Positions 35,012 to 46,121 of a stretch of 64,000 nucleotides of DNA are shown piece after piece. Made by a program: the position numbers and the translations under genes. The stretch spans positions 503,252 through 567,251 of the forward strand of contig LNKV01000020.1 in NCBI GenBank assembly GCA_001465935.1, in the 5' to 3' direction. Source of the stretch: Clarireedia homoeocarpa. Its lineage: Eukaryota; Ascomycota; Leotiomycetes; Helotiales; Rutstroemiaceae. Positions within the stretch are counted from its first letter, which is position 1, and the number at the start of each line of letters is the position of its first letter. The notes below the pieces were generated by a model. It saw only the letters and a program-made list of their open reading frames with translations. It had not been told where the DNA came from and made no database searches.

Positions 35012-35659
35012 TTATCCGAGCTCCCCCAAAGAGGAAGGTGGGAGAAAAGGCGAGGGCCAGGAACCAGGGATCTTGGATGAGGCACTGACCAAGATAAAAG
35101 AGATGGCTGAAAGATGGGAAGATGGGAAGATGGGAAGATGGTAAGATGGTAAGATGAAAAGATGGCTGAACGATAAATTCCTTATTAAGCTGCGGATTTT
35201 GATAGAGATGATCGCGCTGATTGGTGCTCGACGTTGCTTTGGTACTTCCGTACCTTGCCCCTTGATAGTCCCCTTGATAGTCCCCTTGATAGCCCCTTGG
35301 ATCTTCAACGCCAACGACAAACACAAATTGGTACCTTGCACGTCTGCCAAACCCAATTCCGCTGATTGCATATGTCCTTGTACATCGCCATGTGCTGGAA
35401 GTCCATTTATGAGGGTGAAATCGGAAGCTGCTGCCGAAGCACCTTGCGAATATTTGTCACTATTTGTGCAATCCTCATGGCGCAAGCGGTAGCCCATTCT
35501 GTCCAGCTGTGTAACTAAATCTAGAACGCTGCATTGCATCTTGCCACTGATTTTCACCTCAAACCAGCTTCCCATCCCTTCATCGACTGCGAACTGTGAG
35601 GCGAGACTGTGCACATACGAGGGATTGATGAGAAGGGGGAGGAGGAGAAAGATTTCCAT
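35012..35659 (-). CDS. Hypothetical secreted protein with internal KGTI repeats
   Basis: Minus-strand frame of 215 residues from the ATG at 35659, whose first 20 residues (MEIFLLLPLLINPSYVHSLA) resemble a signal peptide. The middle part has two cysteines (KMQCSVLDLV, HEDCTNSD) and looks like a real protein; another Cys occurs in NLCLSLALK. It then runs into IKGTIKGTIKG, encoded by a 12-bp DNA repeat at about 35258-35299, and through an 8-bp minisatellite at about 35101-35172. The real stop or a splice site may come before those repeats. No family recognised. The tail beyond the KGTI block is probably not reliable. Confidence 0.4.
   Translation of the reverse strand: MEIFLLLPLLINPSYVHSLASQFAVDEGMGSWFEVKISGKMQCSVLDLVTQLDRMGYRLRHEDCTNSDKYSQGASAAASDFTLINGLPAHGDVQGHMQSAELGLADVQGTNLCLSLALKIQGAIKGTIKGTIKGQGTEVPKQRRAPISAIISIKIRSLIRNLSFSHLFILPSYHLPIFPSSHLSAISFILVSASSKIPGSWPSPFLPPSSLGELG
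35101..35172. repeat. Minisatellite, about 8-bp unit (AGATGGGA/AGATGGTA)
   Basis: Eight-base AGATGG-type units follow each other with small changes, bounded by two copies of AGATGGCTGAA. The array lies inside the 3' part of the open frame on the minus strand. Confidence 0.8.
35258..35299. repeat. 12-bp tandem repeat (CCCTTGATAGTC)
   Basis: Three near-perfect 12-base units and a partial one. Being a multiple of three, on the minus strand it adds Lys-Gly-Thr-Ile units without breaking frame. Confidence 0.8.
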
Positions 35660-36171
35660 TTGTTGATGGATTGTTCCGAGGTTCTTCTGGGATTCCCGGC
35701 CATCGAAGAACAGACCTTTATCCAGTGGAGGTCTGACCCGACACGTTATCGCGCAGGATAAGACCGGAGCCGGCAATATCCGTCATTTCGCTCGTAACTA
35801 TGGTATCGTGAGAAAGAAACTCCCGGGAACACTCATTTCGTCGCAGCCAAACATGAATGTTGTAGCTGCATACACTCGTTGGTCGCAGACTTCAATTGAA
35901 GCGTTATAGCCTAAGGCATCTCCTTAGAAGCTTGAAATCTAACAATCCAAGCTCGGAAAATTCGCCAAAATCCAAGCCAAGTCACATGAGGGTTGTGGCG
36001 CGCAAAAGCGTCTCGTTGTGGCTTGTAGAGCTTCAATGAGAGCAATACGACCTCATCACCAACGGCACAAAGAAGCGCAAGTTCAACAGCATACACATAG
36101 GCGTTTTCGACTAAACACTAACTTACTACGCCTTTACTCATACCAGGGAAAAGAAGAAGAAAATAGACAAT
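35660..36171. other. Intergenic between divergent genes
   Basis: Shared upstream region of the minus-strand secreted hypothetical and the plus-strand F-box gene. No gene supported inside. Confidence 0.5.
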
Positions 36172-36624
36172 ATGACCTTGACTAAGCTTCCCATCGAACT
36201 ACAATTGCAAATCATCAAAGATCTGCCATATCGCGACAAAGCAATTCTACGGACGACCAGCCATTACTTTAAAGATATTATTCCTGCATTTGATCTGCAA
36301 GATCTCCTCGCCGCTGAAAGAGAAAATTATGCCGAGGACAACAATCTTTTTGCGTGCAAGTACTGCATGACCCTCCGGCACGAATCATGCTTCTCCAAAC
36401 GGTCCTGCAGCGGTAGGCACCTACGTCGGACGGGGTGTTGCCGTTCAAGTCGCTTTTGTCATGATTGTGGACCGAGAGAGAGGCAATACCCTCCGGGGAG
36501 ATATATAGAGTTTGGTGGGAAGAAATATATATTCTGCTCGCAGTGTCATGTGCTCACGACTAATTGGCTGCGGAATATTGTTGCAGTGCATAAGATCTGC
36601 TCAAGCTGTTATATCCTCTCATAA
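36172..36624 (+). CDS. F-box protein with a cysteine-rich C-terminal half
   Basis: Single exon, 150 residues. An N-terminal F-box-like helix set (LTKLPIELQLQIIKDLPYRDK...LRTTSHYFKDII) would bind Skp1 in an SCF-type ubiquitin ligase. From residue 60 there are many paired cysteines (FACKYC, CFSKRSC, CC, FCHDCG, FCSQCH, ICSSCY), suggesting zinc-binding knuckles. Layouts of this type occur in short fungal F-box proteins. Target unknown. The leader before the ATG is purine-rich (GAAAAGAAGAAGAAAATAGACAAT). Confidence 0.75.
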   Translation: MTLTKLPIELQLQIIKDLPYRDKAILRTTSHYFKDIIPAFDLQDLLAAERENYAEDNNLFACKYCMTLRHESCFSKRSCSGRHLRRTGCCRSSRFCHDCGPRERQYPPGRYIEFGGKKYIFCSQCHVLTTNWLRNIVAVHKICSSCYILS

Positions 36625-38213
36625 ACAGGGATGGTTGCAGACGAATAAAGGGACAGTGGCAGTTCACTACTACCTCTTCGAAAGATACTCAGCTCATTTC
36701 ACTGGTGAGATGTGTGTTCGAGTCGATTATATCAATCAACCTGAATTCAGGCTTCCATAGCCCCTCTATCAAAGGCTCAATTTACGTCAAATGCGACGAA
36801 TGACCGGCCAGAAACCTCCAACTTTTGTCAGCTATTCTCTCTTTTTCACCACTGCTATCTCTACCTTTTCAGCCTCCAAAACCACAAATTGAAACCCCAA
36901 AACCAGCAAACGAAGAGGCCAACAACTTACGCCAATCTGACACAGCCGATACACTCCTATCTCTCGACTGAAAGCCCCAATCAAACTCTCCCCACCCGAC
37001 ACCAAAAGACTACACATGTAAAACCCCCCAACACCTATCACCTCCTAACCCCCATCAATTCTTTCTCACCCGTTCCCGCGCCGGAAACATCGGTCCATCT
37101 ATCGCAGTCGGGAAGCCCTCCAAGAAATGCGCAACGAGGAGTACGGTTTGCGATTTCTCATCCACCTGATCCTGAGGGAGAGTATACAGGGTGTCGATAT
37201 CGTCTGACCGCTGCAGATGCTGAAGTGCAACGTGAGAACGATAGTTGGAAGTTGCGAGGAATGTGCATGTTAGGGCAGAGACGAAGAAGGGTTTGTAGCG
37301 ACCTGGGGGGCGATGAGATCTGTATAGTAAGAGGGAAGACTCGGTAGTGGATATCGTGTGAAGTATGGCGGTAGGAGAGGAAGCCTGTGTCTGAAGCTAA
37401 AGATGAATGCGTGAAGTGTGTAAGAAGTGTGGTGTGTAGGTAGGTATGAAATATAAACACGATTTGGAACGAGGATGGAAATTGAGCAAATAATGTAGCA
37501 TTAGAAAGTAGGTAGATGATTTATAAGAAATATCGCTGCATACATACAAAGCCAATTATTGTTGGCAAGATATTCACAACTCTCCATTTGTAGAACTTCC
37601 AAAACACTCAAGTGTACATTTGTACTTGATACTCATAAATAGAATCCAATGAGATAAATCCAAGGTTATATCCATATCCATATCCATATTCATATCCATA
37701 TATATATACTGTCCAATAATCCACAGACGTCGGTCAGCCGGCAACAATATTCAGACGCACACAAAGCATCTCGGTTTCTTTCGCTTTTCTTTCGCACTCG
37801 GATTTCGCATTTCGCATTCCGTATTCCGCTCCCTCGCTCGCTTTCGTCGGTTCCTCTTCTTTTCTCTCACCCGCAGCAATGCGGCTCGCAGAACAAGTAC
37901 CGTAACCAAATGTACGTAAATAATAACAGCGGACATGTGTAGGTGTAGAGAATGGAAGCTGTAAATAGTATATAAAGAGAATGAGTTTCCTGGATTTCGG
38001 ATTCTGTAAAATCGAGCAAACATTATCAATCTTCTGTTCGCACGTATCGATACGAAGCGCTATATCCTTAAGGAGTCGCTATACACATCTATAATATATT
38101 CATTGTTTCTCTTTGGGAATTTATCTCATACACCCGATCAATCTACTCCATAAACTTCATTTCTATCATCTCCATAAAATCTACACACAGAGAGAGTAAA
38201 CTTATCAATCACA
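36625..38213. other. Long intergenic stretch, no gene supported
   Basis: A plus-strand frame across 36889-37347 has plausible composition at its end (GVRFAISHPPDPEGEY, RLTAADAEVQRENDSWKLRG) but no ATG until near its end, so at most it is part of an unrecognised exon. A (CATATC)n run lies at about 37671-37702. The last 100 bases are the leader of the gene at 38214. Confidence 0.5.
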
Positions 38214-38694
38214 ATGGGTCTCGTCAAACTAGGCATCAAAGGCGGTCTTGCGTATCTAGTTGCCAAGAAAATCACTAAGTATGTTCCCGATCCCTCCTCT
38301 TACCATATTCCCCCATGTCCATCTGACATCTCCATCTCGCTCCTCCCCTCCATTCCATCATTCAGATCCGGAATTTTCCACTCCACCCCGTCCTCTCACA
38401 TACATAATACGATATAACTAACAACCACCTTCAAATAGAATCGCAGATAAACCCCACAGTAACGAATCGAATGCTTCCTCGAGATATGAATACACTCGTC
38501 AAGATCCACACACATATACGTATCCACCAGCTCCGCCACAGCAGACACAGTACCACGAGCAACCAGGGCAATACCGGTATCCATCGGAGTATAGGCTTCC
38601 GGTCCAGAATCACACGTATGACTCTGAGAGGCAGTATCGGGAGGAGAGAAGAGTACCACTACCGCCGCCGTATGAGACGGTAGAAGAGAAGTAG
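38214..38694 (+). CDS. Small Pro/Tyr/Gln-rich protein with an amphipathic N-terminus
   Basis: Two exons, 38214-38278 and 38439-38694. The 160-nt intron has a GTATGT donor, an ACTAAC branch and an AATAG acceptor. The product is 106 residues. Residues 1-22 (MGLVKLGIKGGLAYLVAKKI) form a hydrophobic amphipathic segment. The rest is hydrophilic and low-complexity: repeated Tyr-Pro, Gln-Tyr and Arg-Tyr-Glu elements ending PLPPPYETVEEK. The PPPY sequence is a possible WW-domain ligand. Exon 2 has no ATG of its own and is found only by splicing. It resembles short fungal proteins of unknown function; a membrane-surface adaptor is one possibility, but that is inference. Confidence 0.65.
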
Positions 38695-39286
38695 GAGAAT
38701 GGAAGGGAGGGAGTGAGGAGGGGTGATGCGAGGTCGGGGTGCTGTGCTTCGTGCAGTGGGGAGGGCGGTCAGCGTGGTGGCTAGAGAGCGGAGAATGAGT
38801 CTTCGTGGTCAAGGGATGTTAAAGGTTGAGGATGTGGCTTGTGTGAGAGCGTTGGGAAGCGAATCACTTTTTTCGAGATAATGGTCAAATCATATGATGT
38901 TTAGATTGCTTTTGGTCATTGATTTGGAAAGATTGGATTCAAGAGTTCGATGGAGTCGTCGATGTGTAATAGATAAAGGGTGGCGCTGGGATATGTTCGA
39001 ATTCGAGGCGGTTGGTGTGATATTTTTGTTTTGGAATAGAGCTCTACTTCGTCGAAAATCATGTGGTGTGTCAGTTGCATATGTTTCCGATTAATTGGGA
39101 TGATGAGAGAATTTGTGAGCTTTTCCACCGATATTGGTCACTTTCCCTCATGAAATTAGTCTCACCGAGCTCAGAATAGTCTTTTTCGTTTCCGTCAGAA
39201 GGATCGATGATCGATGATTGTTTTTCAAGGCATGGTAGATCCCAGCAGTTTGCAGGTCGGTCATGACCCCGAAAGTGCTCTTCTTT
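38695..39286. other. Intergenic, no gene supported
   Basis: Between two convergent genes; no repeat or RNA gene seen. Confidence 0.55.
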
Positions 39287-40550
39287 TCATATCTGCATAG
39301 CACTTATGTCCCTCGCAGCATATTCAGCAAGTTTCTGCAACGGCCAAGCCATTGCCCACTGCCATTGCTCTGGAAGTATTGACTGAATGCCAAAAACCTC
39401 CCGTTCTGCTATTCCTCTCATCCACCAAACATCATCCACCGCCTTACATAAAGAAAAGAAATGTGCTAGAATAACCAATGCTCGAGGATTATTCTCTCGC
39501 AATTGCCCACCGAATTCGGCAGGTGCAATAGTGGGAAAGGAGTACAGTATGCGTCGAATCTCGTAACGACTGTCACCGTTTTCAATGGCAAGAAGGTAGC
39601 GTCCTACAATATTGAGTGTCTGCTTATAGACGCTCTGAATCTCATCATTTAATTCTTCTCCGGGTGATCGCCAATTCATTAGTTCTTTGAACGGATCAAG
39701 ATAGTTCCCGTGACGGGTATCCTTTATGAATGCTAGCATATCCGGTTTTGCGGTAACAACAGCCCGTACCTTGCTGTCTGGGGCCAGCAACGGTAATGTC
39801 TGCCCGAACAAGGGAATATTTCCTTGAAGCAGAGAAAACAGCTGAACAGGTGGTGAATATTTCTCCACATTGTGGTTTTGTAAAAGTATGAAAGCTGGCA
39901 AAGCAATTAAAATGGTAGATAGACAAATAGCTTCCGCGTTATCGGCTGTGATATTCTGTATGATGCGTCGGTGCTTGCTGATCGCCGCGTTGAAATATGT
40001 GCGATGAACATCAGCCATATCTTCAGATGCGGGATTAATTTTGAATAAATGAAGAGCTGCAACTGAGATAATGATTTCAAGGAGACATGGGTTGTCAAAT
40101 GCTAGAATCGGTGCGCGCTTCACCCAAAGCTCACGAACCGTCTCGTCGTGGACGGAGAGGAAGTCTTTTTGGGCTGTCTCGGTGCAAAAATGATGTATGA
40201 GGCGCATCTCTAATGTCCTCCGTTGTGGTGATTCCTGTGAGAGAGTGATATTAAGTACCCTTGGCAAATCAAGGTTATACGGAGGAGTTGGAGATCCATT
40301 TTGGGCTGACGCTTGCAATGGTGTCGGGGCTCGTCTGGGCTCTGGGTAAGTGCATGAGATATTCCGTCGTAGACATGCTTCACATGCTGGCCTTATTTCG
40401 CTGCACTTGTACCAGTCAGAATACGCACTTTATTCTGGGACAATCGTTGTTTGACGGTACCTTGACTTTTCGCGCTTTACATGCCATGCAGCCTTGTCTG
40501 GATTTTGTGTGAGATCGCAGTGGTCTCATTGTTGGTGGTTGAGAAGTCAT
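39287..40550 (-). CDS. Zn2Cys6 transcription factor
   Basis: Fungal binuclear zinc-cluster regulator. Exons are 40550-40461 and 40405-39287, giving 402 residues. The 55-nt intron has a weak GTACCG donor, a CTGAC branch and an ACAAG acceptor, and it splits the zinc cluster itself. Splicing joins GCMACKARKVK to CSEIRPACEACLRR and ISCTYPEP, restoring all six cysteines in C-x2-C-x6-C-x6-C-x2-C-x6-C order. The rest is the fungal-specific regulatory region (LLEIIISVAALHLFKINP, then helical repeats to the C-terminus). A long open frame from an internal ATG at 40318 would miss the DNA-binding domain. The start at 40550 gives a short basic N-terminus. Targets are unknown; no cluster adjoins it. Confidence 0.9.
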
Positions 40551-41148
40551 TGTATTCGTCAAGTTATGGAATTGAAAAAATTATATCTGCTGGCATTTTG
40601 ATCTAATAATGGTAGTAAATATTTGGAGCATGCTGTCGGTCATACTCGTCTTAGCTCGATACTTCTAAGGTTCTGGACTGCAAAAGTGCCAAGCCACTAG
40701 TTCTAATTTGCTCCCGTTGTCCAATTAGTCAGATCACGTGCAATAACCCTTAAGTCTCAGACATTGTCTACCGTTACATCTCGCGTCCTAATCTTCGACA
40801 GCACCCTATTCGATAATCGACAGTTCATGGTCCATTCTACTGTCTTTTGTTAACACGCTCTAACTGTCGATCTCAAATAGACCTAAATCAACATTTGCTA
40901 TCGCGATTCCCTCGAGCATCCTCTGCCCGCCGACCTCATTGGCAATTCTCTCTCGGAGAATTCTATGCATAAGGAGGGTTATAACTCTCTTGTAAGTAAG
41001 ACCAGTGAGCTATATGTTCAATACCCGGTGTGTCTCTACCGAAACAGAATTTCTGAATACGCACGACTTGAATTTTGAGCCTATCTGCACCTTCTGACCT
41101 GTCGTCAACATGTTAAAAGACTACATACGCAGAATCTGATTGAATGTC
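40551..41148. other. Intergenic, no gene supported
   Basis: Upstream region of the Zn2Cys6 gene and 3' flank of the 2EXR gene at 41149. Nothing else visible. Confidence 0.55.
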
Positions 41149-41994
41149 TTACTCTCTTATTATCTTTAGGACACCGAGAAACCATGGGTCGTCGATCTGC
41201 TCCTCATCGATGGGATTCGGCGCAAGGGACGTTCGGCGAGGACCAAGAACATCTACCCAGTATTCTTTAGCTCCATACACGAAAGACAATGTCTTTAAGC
41301 GATTAAATAGTCGAAGCCCACGCGATATTAGCATATCCGCGAATTCAGGGTGCGTTGTAAAGCCAGCTTTCATAAATTCATATGGCAAGACGATATGCTG
41401 TACCCTTCTCATGTCAGCTTTTCTCTTTCTTTCCTCCCGATTCACTGGTTCCCTCGGCACAAGAAGCCGTAAATTAGTATATATATCCCAACCGTCGATT
41501 ATCAATGCATCAGTTTGCAGATCTGCGTACAGACCGGGAATTCCAAACGATTCGCAAGCCTTGGCCGTGATTGATGACCTGGATAGTCGGCACAGCTGAA
41601 GTCCGACTTCAAATTCTCTGGTTGGAAATGAGATTACTCTATTCGGCTCACTGCCAATTTTGAGATGAATGAGACGTGGACCTCTATTCTCCCAGAGTTG
41701 AAAAACCATTAGTTGTATCTCAGCCGGAAAATCCCTAAAGCGATGAAATGTGGGATTGGCCTTGAGCCAATTATCCCATTCCCATAGTCGCAGCATTTCA
41801 ACGACTTTGTCCCTATCGTCTGGTAGCTGGGAGCCGGTCACAAACATCCCACGCTTACGCAGTTCGCTCCGAAGGGTGCGACGAGACATATTTGAAAATA
41901 GCCTTCTCTGCTCTGTTGATTCTCTTCGCGCATCGCTCCGGGTTGCGGACTGTCCAGCCTCAGACTCTGTTGTCACAATCCTACCATTCCGCAA
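41149..41994 (-). CDS. 2EXR-like protein
   Basis: Single exon, 281 residues. A basic N-terminal 90 residues precede the domain signature F-RDFPAEIQLMVFQLWENRGPRLIHL at about residue 85. Then come LQLCRLSRSSITAKACESFGIP and LLVPREPVNREERKRKADMRRVQHIVLPYEF, the pattern of 2EXR proteins. The N-terminus contains RTLRSELRKRGMFVTGSQLPDDRDKVVE-type sequence, resembling a SAP-like helix-turn-helix, a possible nucleic-acid binding segment. This is the third such gene in the window. Confidence 0.72.
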   Translation of the reverse strand: MRNGRIVTTESEAGQSATRSDARRESTEQRRLFSNMSRRTLRSELRKRGMFVTGSQLPDDRDKVVEMLRLWEWDNWLKANPTFHRFRDFPAEIQLMVFQLWENRGPRLIHLKIGSEPNRVISFPTREFEVGLQLCRLSRSSITAKACESFGIPGLYADLQTDALIIDGWDIYTNLRLLVPREPVNREERKRKADMRRVQHIVLPYEFMKAGFTTHPEFADMLISRGLRLFNRLKTLSFVYGAKEYWVDVLGPRRTSLAPNPIDEEQIDDPWFLGVLKIIRE

Positions 41995-44019
41995 GGTTCT
42001 TGAGCTTGTTCATTCTGATGACATGGCTGCTTGTGAAAGAAAGTTTTCTTGAGTGTAGTGTTGTTGAGGTAAATGGCGATTAGGTTATAAGTTGGTGCTT
42101 GATAAAGTTTCGAGGTATGTATTGCACAATGCGATTCTTATCCAGTCAGCGATGGATTAACGAGATAGTCGATGAGGAGTCAGCCAGCTAGGAAGCAAAG
42201 AATGATCTGTAACTTTTGAAAAAGCGAAGGCCAGAAGATCTCATACGAAATAAGAAGTGTCCTGTGGAGATGTAAACTCTGGCAGTGAAGCGTCAATGTA
42301 GTGAAGATGGGAAAAGAGGTTTAGAATACTCAAGAGTTTCAATACGCAAGGCAATGAGTGAATGTTTTGTCATTTGTAATACACTCTCAGCCCTACGGTA
42401 GTTTACCTACGGAAGTATAGCGGTGCCTTTTATCAGGTTATATAGCAGTGAACCAGGACAGGTCGGTATTCCAATGATACAGCAAGATCGGGAGTCAGGC
42501 AGTGCTGTCAGTAGTATATCCATACAATAATGTATACCCACTGTGTGCGCTAGTGTAATAGTGGATCCCGTGTAGTTTGTGATATTGAAACTGATGGTAT
42601 AAACAGTTTTATATCCTCAAAAACAGTATATACTAGCTGTATACTAAGTGTACAGCGGCAATATAGACTAAGGAGGTGAATTATATAAGCTTTTCGGCTG
42701 TAAAGATTACTCTTACAGATCATCGTAATCGAATAGGAATAGTATTATTGGAGATACTTGAGTGTTTAAAATCGTAGTTAGGTGTATCGAGTTTTGAAGA
42801 GGAATTATTGTACGAGAGTGATTCTAACGAGGAGAGCTATTAATTTGGGTAGTAGAACTATAAATATTACTTAAATTTAAATTATATTCCTCTTCTTAAT
42901 ATTCCAATAGTATACTGCTAAGACACGGCTGTTTGTACGTACTACACTCTGTCCGTTTTGTGACCCCTCAAACATACTGCTGTACGCTTGGGAATACCCT
43001 TAAACTGCGCTAGTTTACACGGTTTACACTACTGACAACACTGGAGTCAGGGGAAAAGAGGCTAATTCGCCTATGCATTCACTACTTTACACCTAGCTAG
43101 ATATCGATTAGTCATACTTTCTCTACTTTGGTCCCCTTTAGCCTGCGTCTCCGGGCCTTCAAGGAATGTTTCTCGGACTTGGCTGAGCAGTATCGAAGTG
43201 AATAGCTCTACTAGCGGATTGTCAAAAGCTAGAGGATTCAGTTGGCAATAATTGAAGATTGTTTTCTTAGAATGCTATTTGAATAAGGCCGGATATAAGT
43301 CGCGCGGCGGAGAAACGATCACTCAACCTAGAGTAACCACAAACTAGTCAATCATTTGCTGTCTATTTATTCTTAAAAAAAAAAAAGAGCACGGACGCAC
43401 CATTCTTCGGCGCTGCGCTGCGCTCCGCTGTAAGATGTTAGGTTAGCTGATTGGGATTGGATAGCTTCCACCTAACAGTATAGGCGAGCGGGCGTATTTT
43501 GCCAAGTTAAGCTTCAACAATAATTCAATATGAATATAGCATAACATATCGTAGTGATGATATGCTTTCACCATCTCGATGACACACTTGTCGATGGTAT
43601 GAACTACCATGGAACGGTGTGAATCACGTGAGATTCGACTTCAAGGTGAGCATATTCTCTCCGATATCCGCAAATGTAGCGGATCTGCAAATATAACCGC
43701 AGTCACTTCTAGTTCACGAGGAAAAGATATAAGATAGATAGACAATCATCATAAGAACGTTTATCGCCCATACGTATAGCTTTCTGAGAGATATGTAATA
43801 TTTTCGTGATAGTACAGTAATACTTTTACAATGACCCCACCGCCACGTTATTCCCCTTCTGCCCCTCTCATGAGCAGAATAAGCAGCGGAACTCATGTTT
43901 GATCCTTGAACATTGTTGCTGAAGTGTTCTGACTGAACATACACATGAGAACCCTCTCATCTCGGACCGTCCCGTTGCTCGTCAAATTCAACAAATGAAG
44001 AGAGTGCTCAACTTCATAT
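41995..44019. other. AT-rich gene-free region, possible transposon relic
   Basis: About 42,380-43,400 is rich in TATA/GTATA steps, with numerous stops in all frames. Plus-strand translation near 42,700-42,900 gives stop-broken but protein-like stretches (ITLTDHRNRIGIVLLEILE..., then an acidic run). This suggests an element degraded by repeat-induced point mutation or age. No terminal repeats could be paired. A 12-A run lies at about 43,375-43,386. No intact gene. Confidence 0.4.
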
Positions 44020-46121
44020 TTACCATCGGCCGCCTGACTCATCGTCATCGTTCTTGTAACTTTCAGGGCGACGGGGCTGATTACTGTACGTTGATACAGC
44101 CCCATGTTTTTCTGCAGATCTCTCTGCTTGTTTTCTCAAGTGTCTCCTGTACATTCTCATTTTCAATACCTCAGGTCTCGAGAGCGCCGTGTAAACTGTA
44201 TTCGTATTGACGAATTCCCCATCAATCCACTTAATGCCACGTCTCATAGTGGGGATCTTCGACTTAGCTGTCGCTGGCATTGGCGCTGGTTTTCCGCCAT
44301 GTTCTTCTTTTTCACGAAGGAATGCTCGTGCGGCTGCGGGATCGTAGCTTTCCGATCCTGGGAAGTCCTTTCCTTCGGCTTCCCATACTTCATCCGGGAC
44401 AACTTCTATGATTCGAATATTTGCTTTTCCTCGTCGGAGAATGAGGAAACGGCCATCTTGTAGGAATTTCTGAGTTTCCTCGTTTTTCCATATTTTGACG
44501 GCTGTAAAGGTCAATACATCGTTTTTTCCCTTGAAACCATCTGGCTGTCCGCCGATGTAAATTCCATTAGACCCAGCCAGTCGATTTGCTTCAGATGCCG
44601 ACGAAGCGAGACCAGCTGCGTGGATGATTCTCGCAATGCTCCGGGTATATACGAAAGACTGAGGAAGTTTGACGTCTGATTTTGGTCTATTGTTTATATT
44701 AATATGATCAGGTTCCTTCTTGGAATCCTCCAGAACCTTCAGATATTCTACAAGTTCAGTGGAATTGGGTTTCGCAAAACGTAAACGGTGTTCGGCCTCA
44801 GCAGCCTTTGCTGCCACTTCACCATGAGCTAGCTCAAGGAACTCCCTAGCGAGAATATGCTGAGCGTGCCTCTTAGAAGGTTCTTTGACATGTTCTTCTA
44901 TGATCGTCGAAATTTCTTCGAGTGGCTTGAAAGTGAATAGCTTTAGGTACTTCTCGACATCCTCATCTGATGTGCGCATGAAGTAGCCATATAGGTCGTA
45001 ACTAGTCATCAAGTCTTTGTCCAGCCATACCGCATTGCCAGCGCTTTTTCCAAATTTGGCTCCGGATGATGTGGTCAATAAAGGCACTGTGAATCCAGTG
45101 GGGTCTGGTTTGGTCGCTAACGCGTCCCTGACATCAGGATCACTATGGTTTGCTTTCATGTATTTAATCGCGTCGATACCAGCTGTGATGTTGCCATATT
45201 GATCTGCGCCACCGACCTGCATGGTTACGTCTATTTTATTGTACATGTGCCACCAGTCCCAAGCCTGCAGCAATGGGTAAGTGAATTCCGCATAAGACAT
45301 GCCGTCACCCTTGGACATCTTGTTCTTCACGCTAAGCATATGTTAAAGATGACTCAAAGCTGCAAGGAAGCGTACTTACGTGTCTTTTGACATCATTGTA
45401 CCCATCCTCATACCTGGGCCAAGTACTTGAAGAAATTCCATCACCGACAGTTTATTCATCCATGCATAATTGTTCAACAACCCTCGTTTCCACGCCCACT
45501 CCCAGTTGTAGCCGTATTTTTTACCCAGTCTCTCGACATTGATCCACATGCCCTTTATTTGATAATGCATCCTGTACATGTTTTCGTTCCTAACAGTGCT
45601 GAGTAGTTTTTCTCGGGTAGTGAGACGGTCGGTTGGATCCCCTATTTTCGCAGTCGCTCCTCCAAGTAATGTGACCGCATGGTAGCCATGTAAGTACATC
45701 CAGAAGATTGCCATGAATGGCAGTAAATGCCCGACATGTAATGAAGGTGCGGTGGGATCTACGCCAACGTAGGCACCAAGGCGATGTTCGGTCATGAGTT
45801 CTTCGAGGCTCTTTCGGGTACTGGACATGATATTAGCTTGCAAATCGGGGCATGCGGGATACAGAATAAATGGACTTACCCAGTAGTTTGATGTATGTAG
45901 CCCCGCTCCTCAAGGATTTTGAACATTGCTTTTTTTTTGCCGGATTTGATTTCTTGTGCTTTCTGAGTCCATTGCATCTGAGCATCTGCCACCTTCGCCA
46001 AATATTTCGTTCCTATCCATCTTCTCGCGGCATTGTTCGAATTTTGGGATGATCTGAAGGCGCATCTAGCGCATATGTAGAGGTCGGATCGACTTGAATT
46101 TCGAAACAGAGAGGTTGCCAT
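44020..46121 (-). CDS. cyt-18: Mitochondrial tyrosyl-tRNA synthetase (CYT-18 type)
   Basis: Charges mitochondrial tRNA-Tyr; in Pezizomycotina this enzyme also assists group I intron splicing (established for Neurospora CYT-18). Exons are 46121-45880, 45820-45380 and 45331-44020, with introns of 59 and 48 nt, and 664 residues. The chosen start gives a presequence rich in Ser/Arg (MATSLFRNSSRSDLYICARC); an in-frame ATG at 46178 would add 19 residues. Class I signatures are HVGH (in SLHVGHLLPF, about 107) and KFGKS, the KMSKS equivalent (about 320). Tyr recognition shows in QVGGADQYGNI. A C-terminal S4-like RNA-binding domain (about 445-490) and a long basic fungal tail follow. The bacterial enzyme is about 420 residues, so insertions and tail fit the splicing-competent class. 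Confidence 0.95.

Noticed and set aside
36889..37347. Plus-strand frame of 152 codons
   Set aside because: No ATG until near its end and no splice partner found; kept only as a comment in the intergenic entry.
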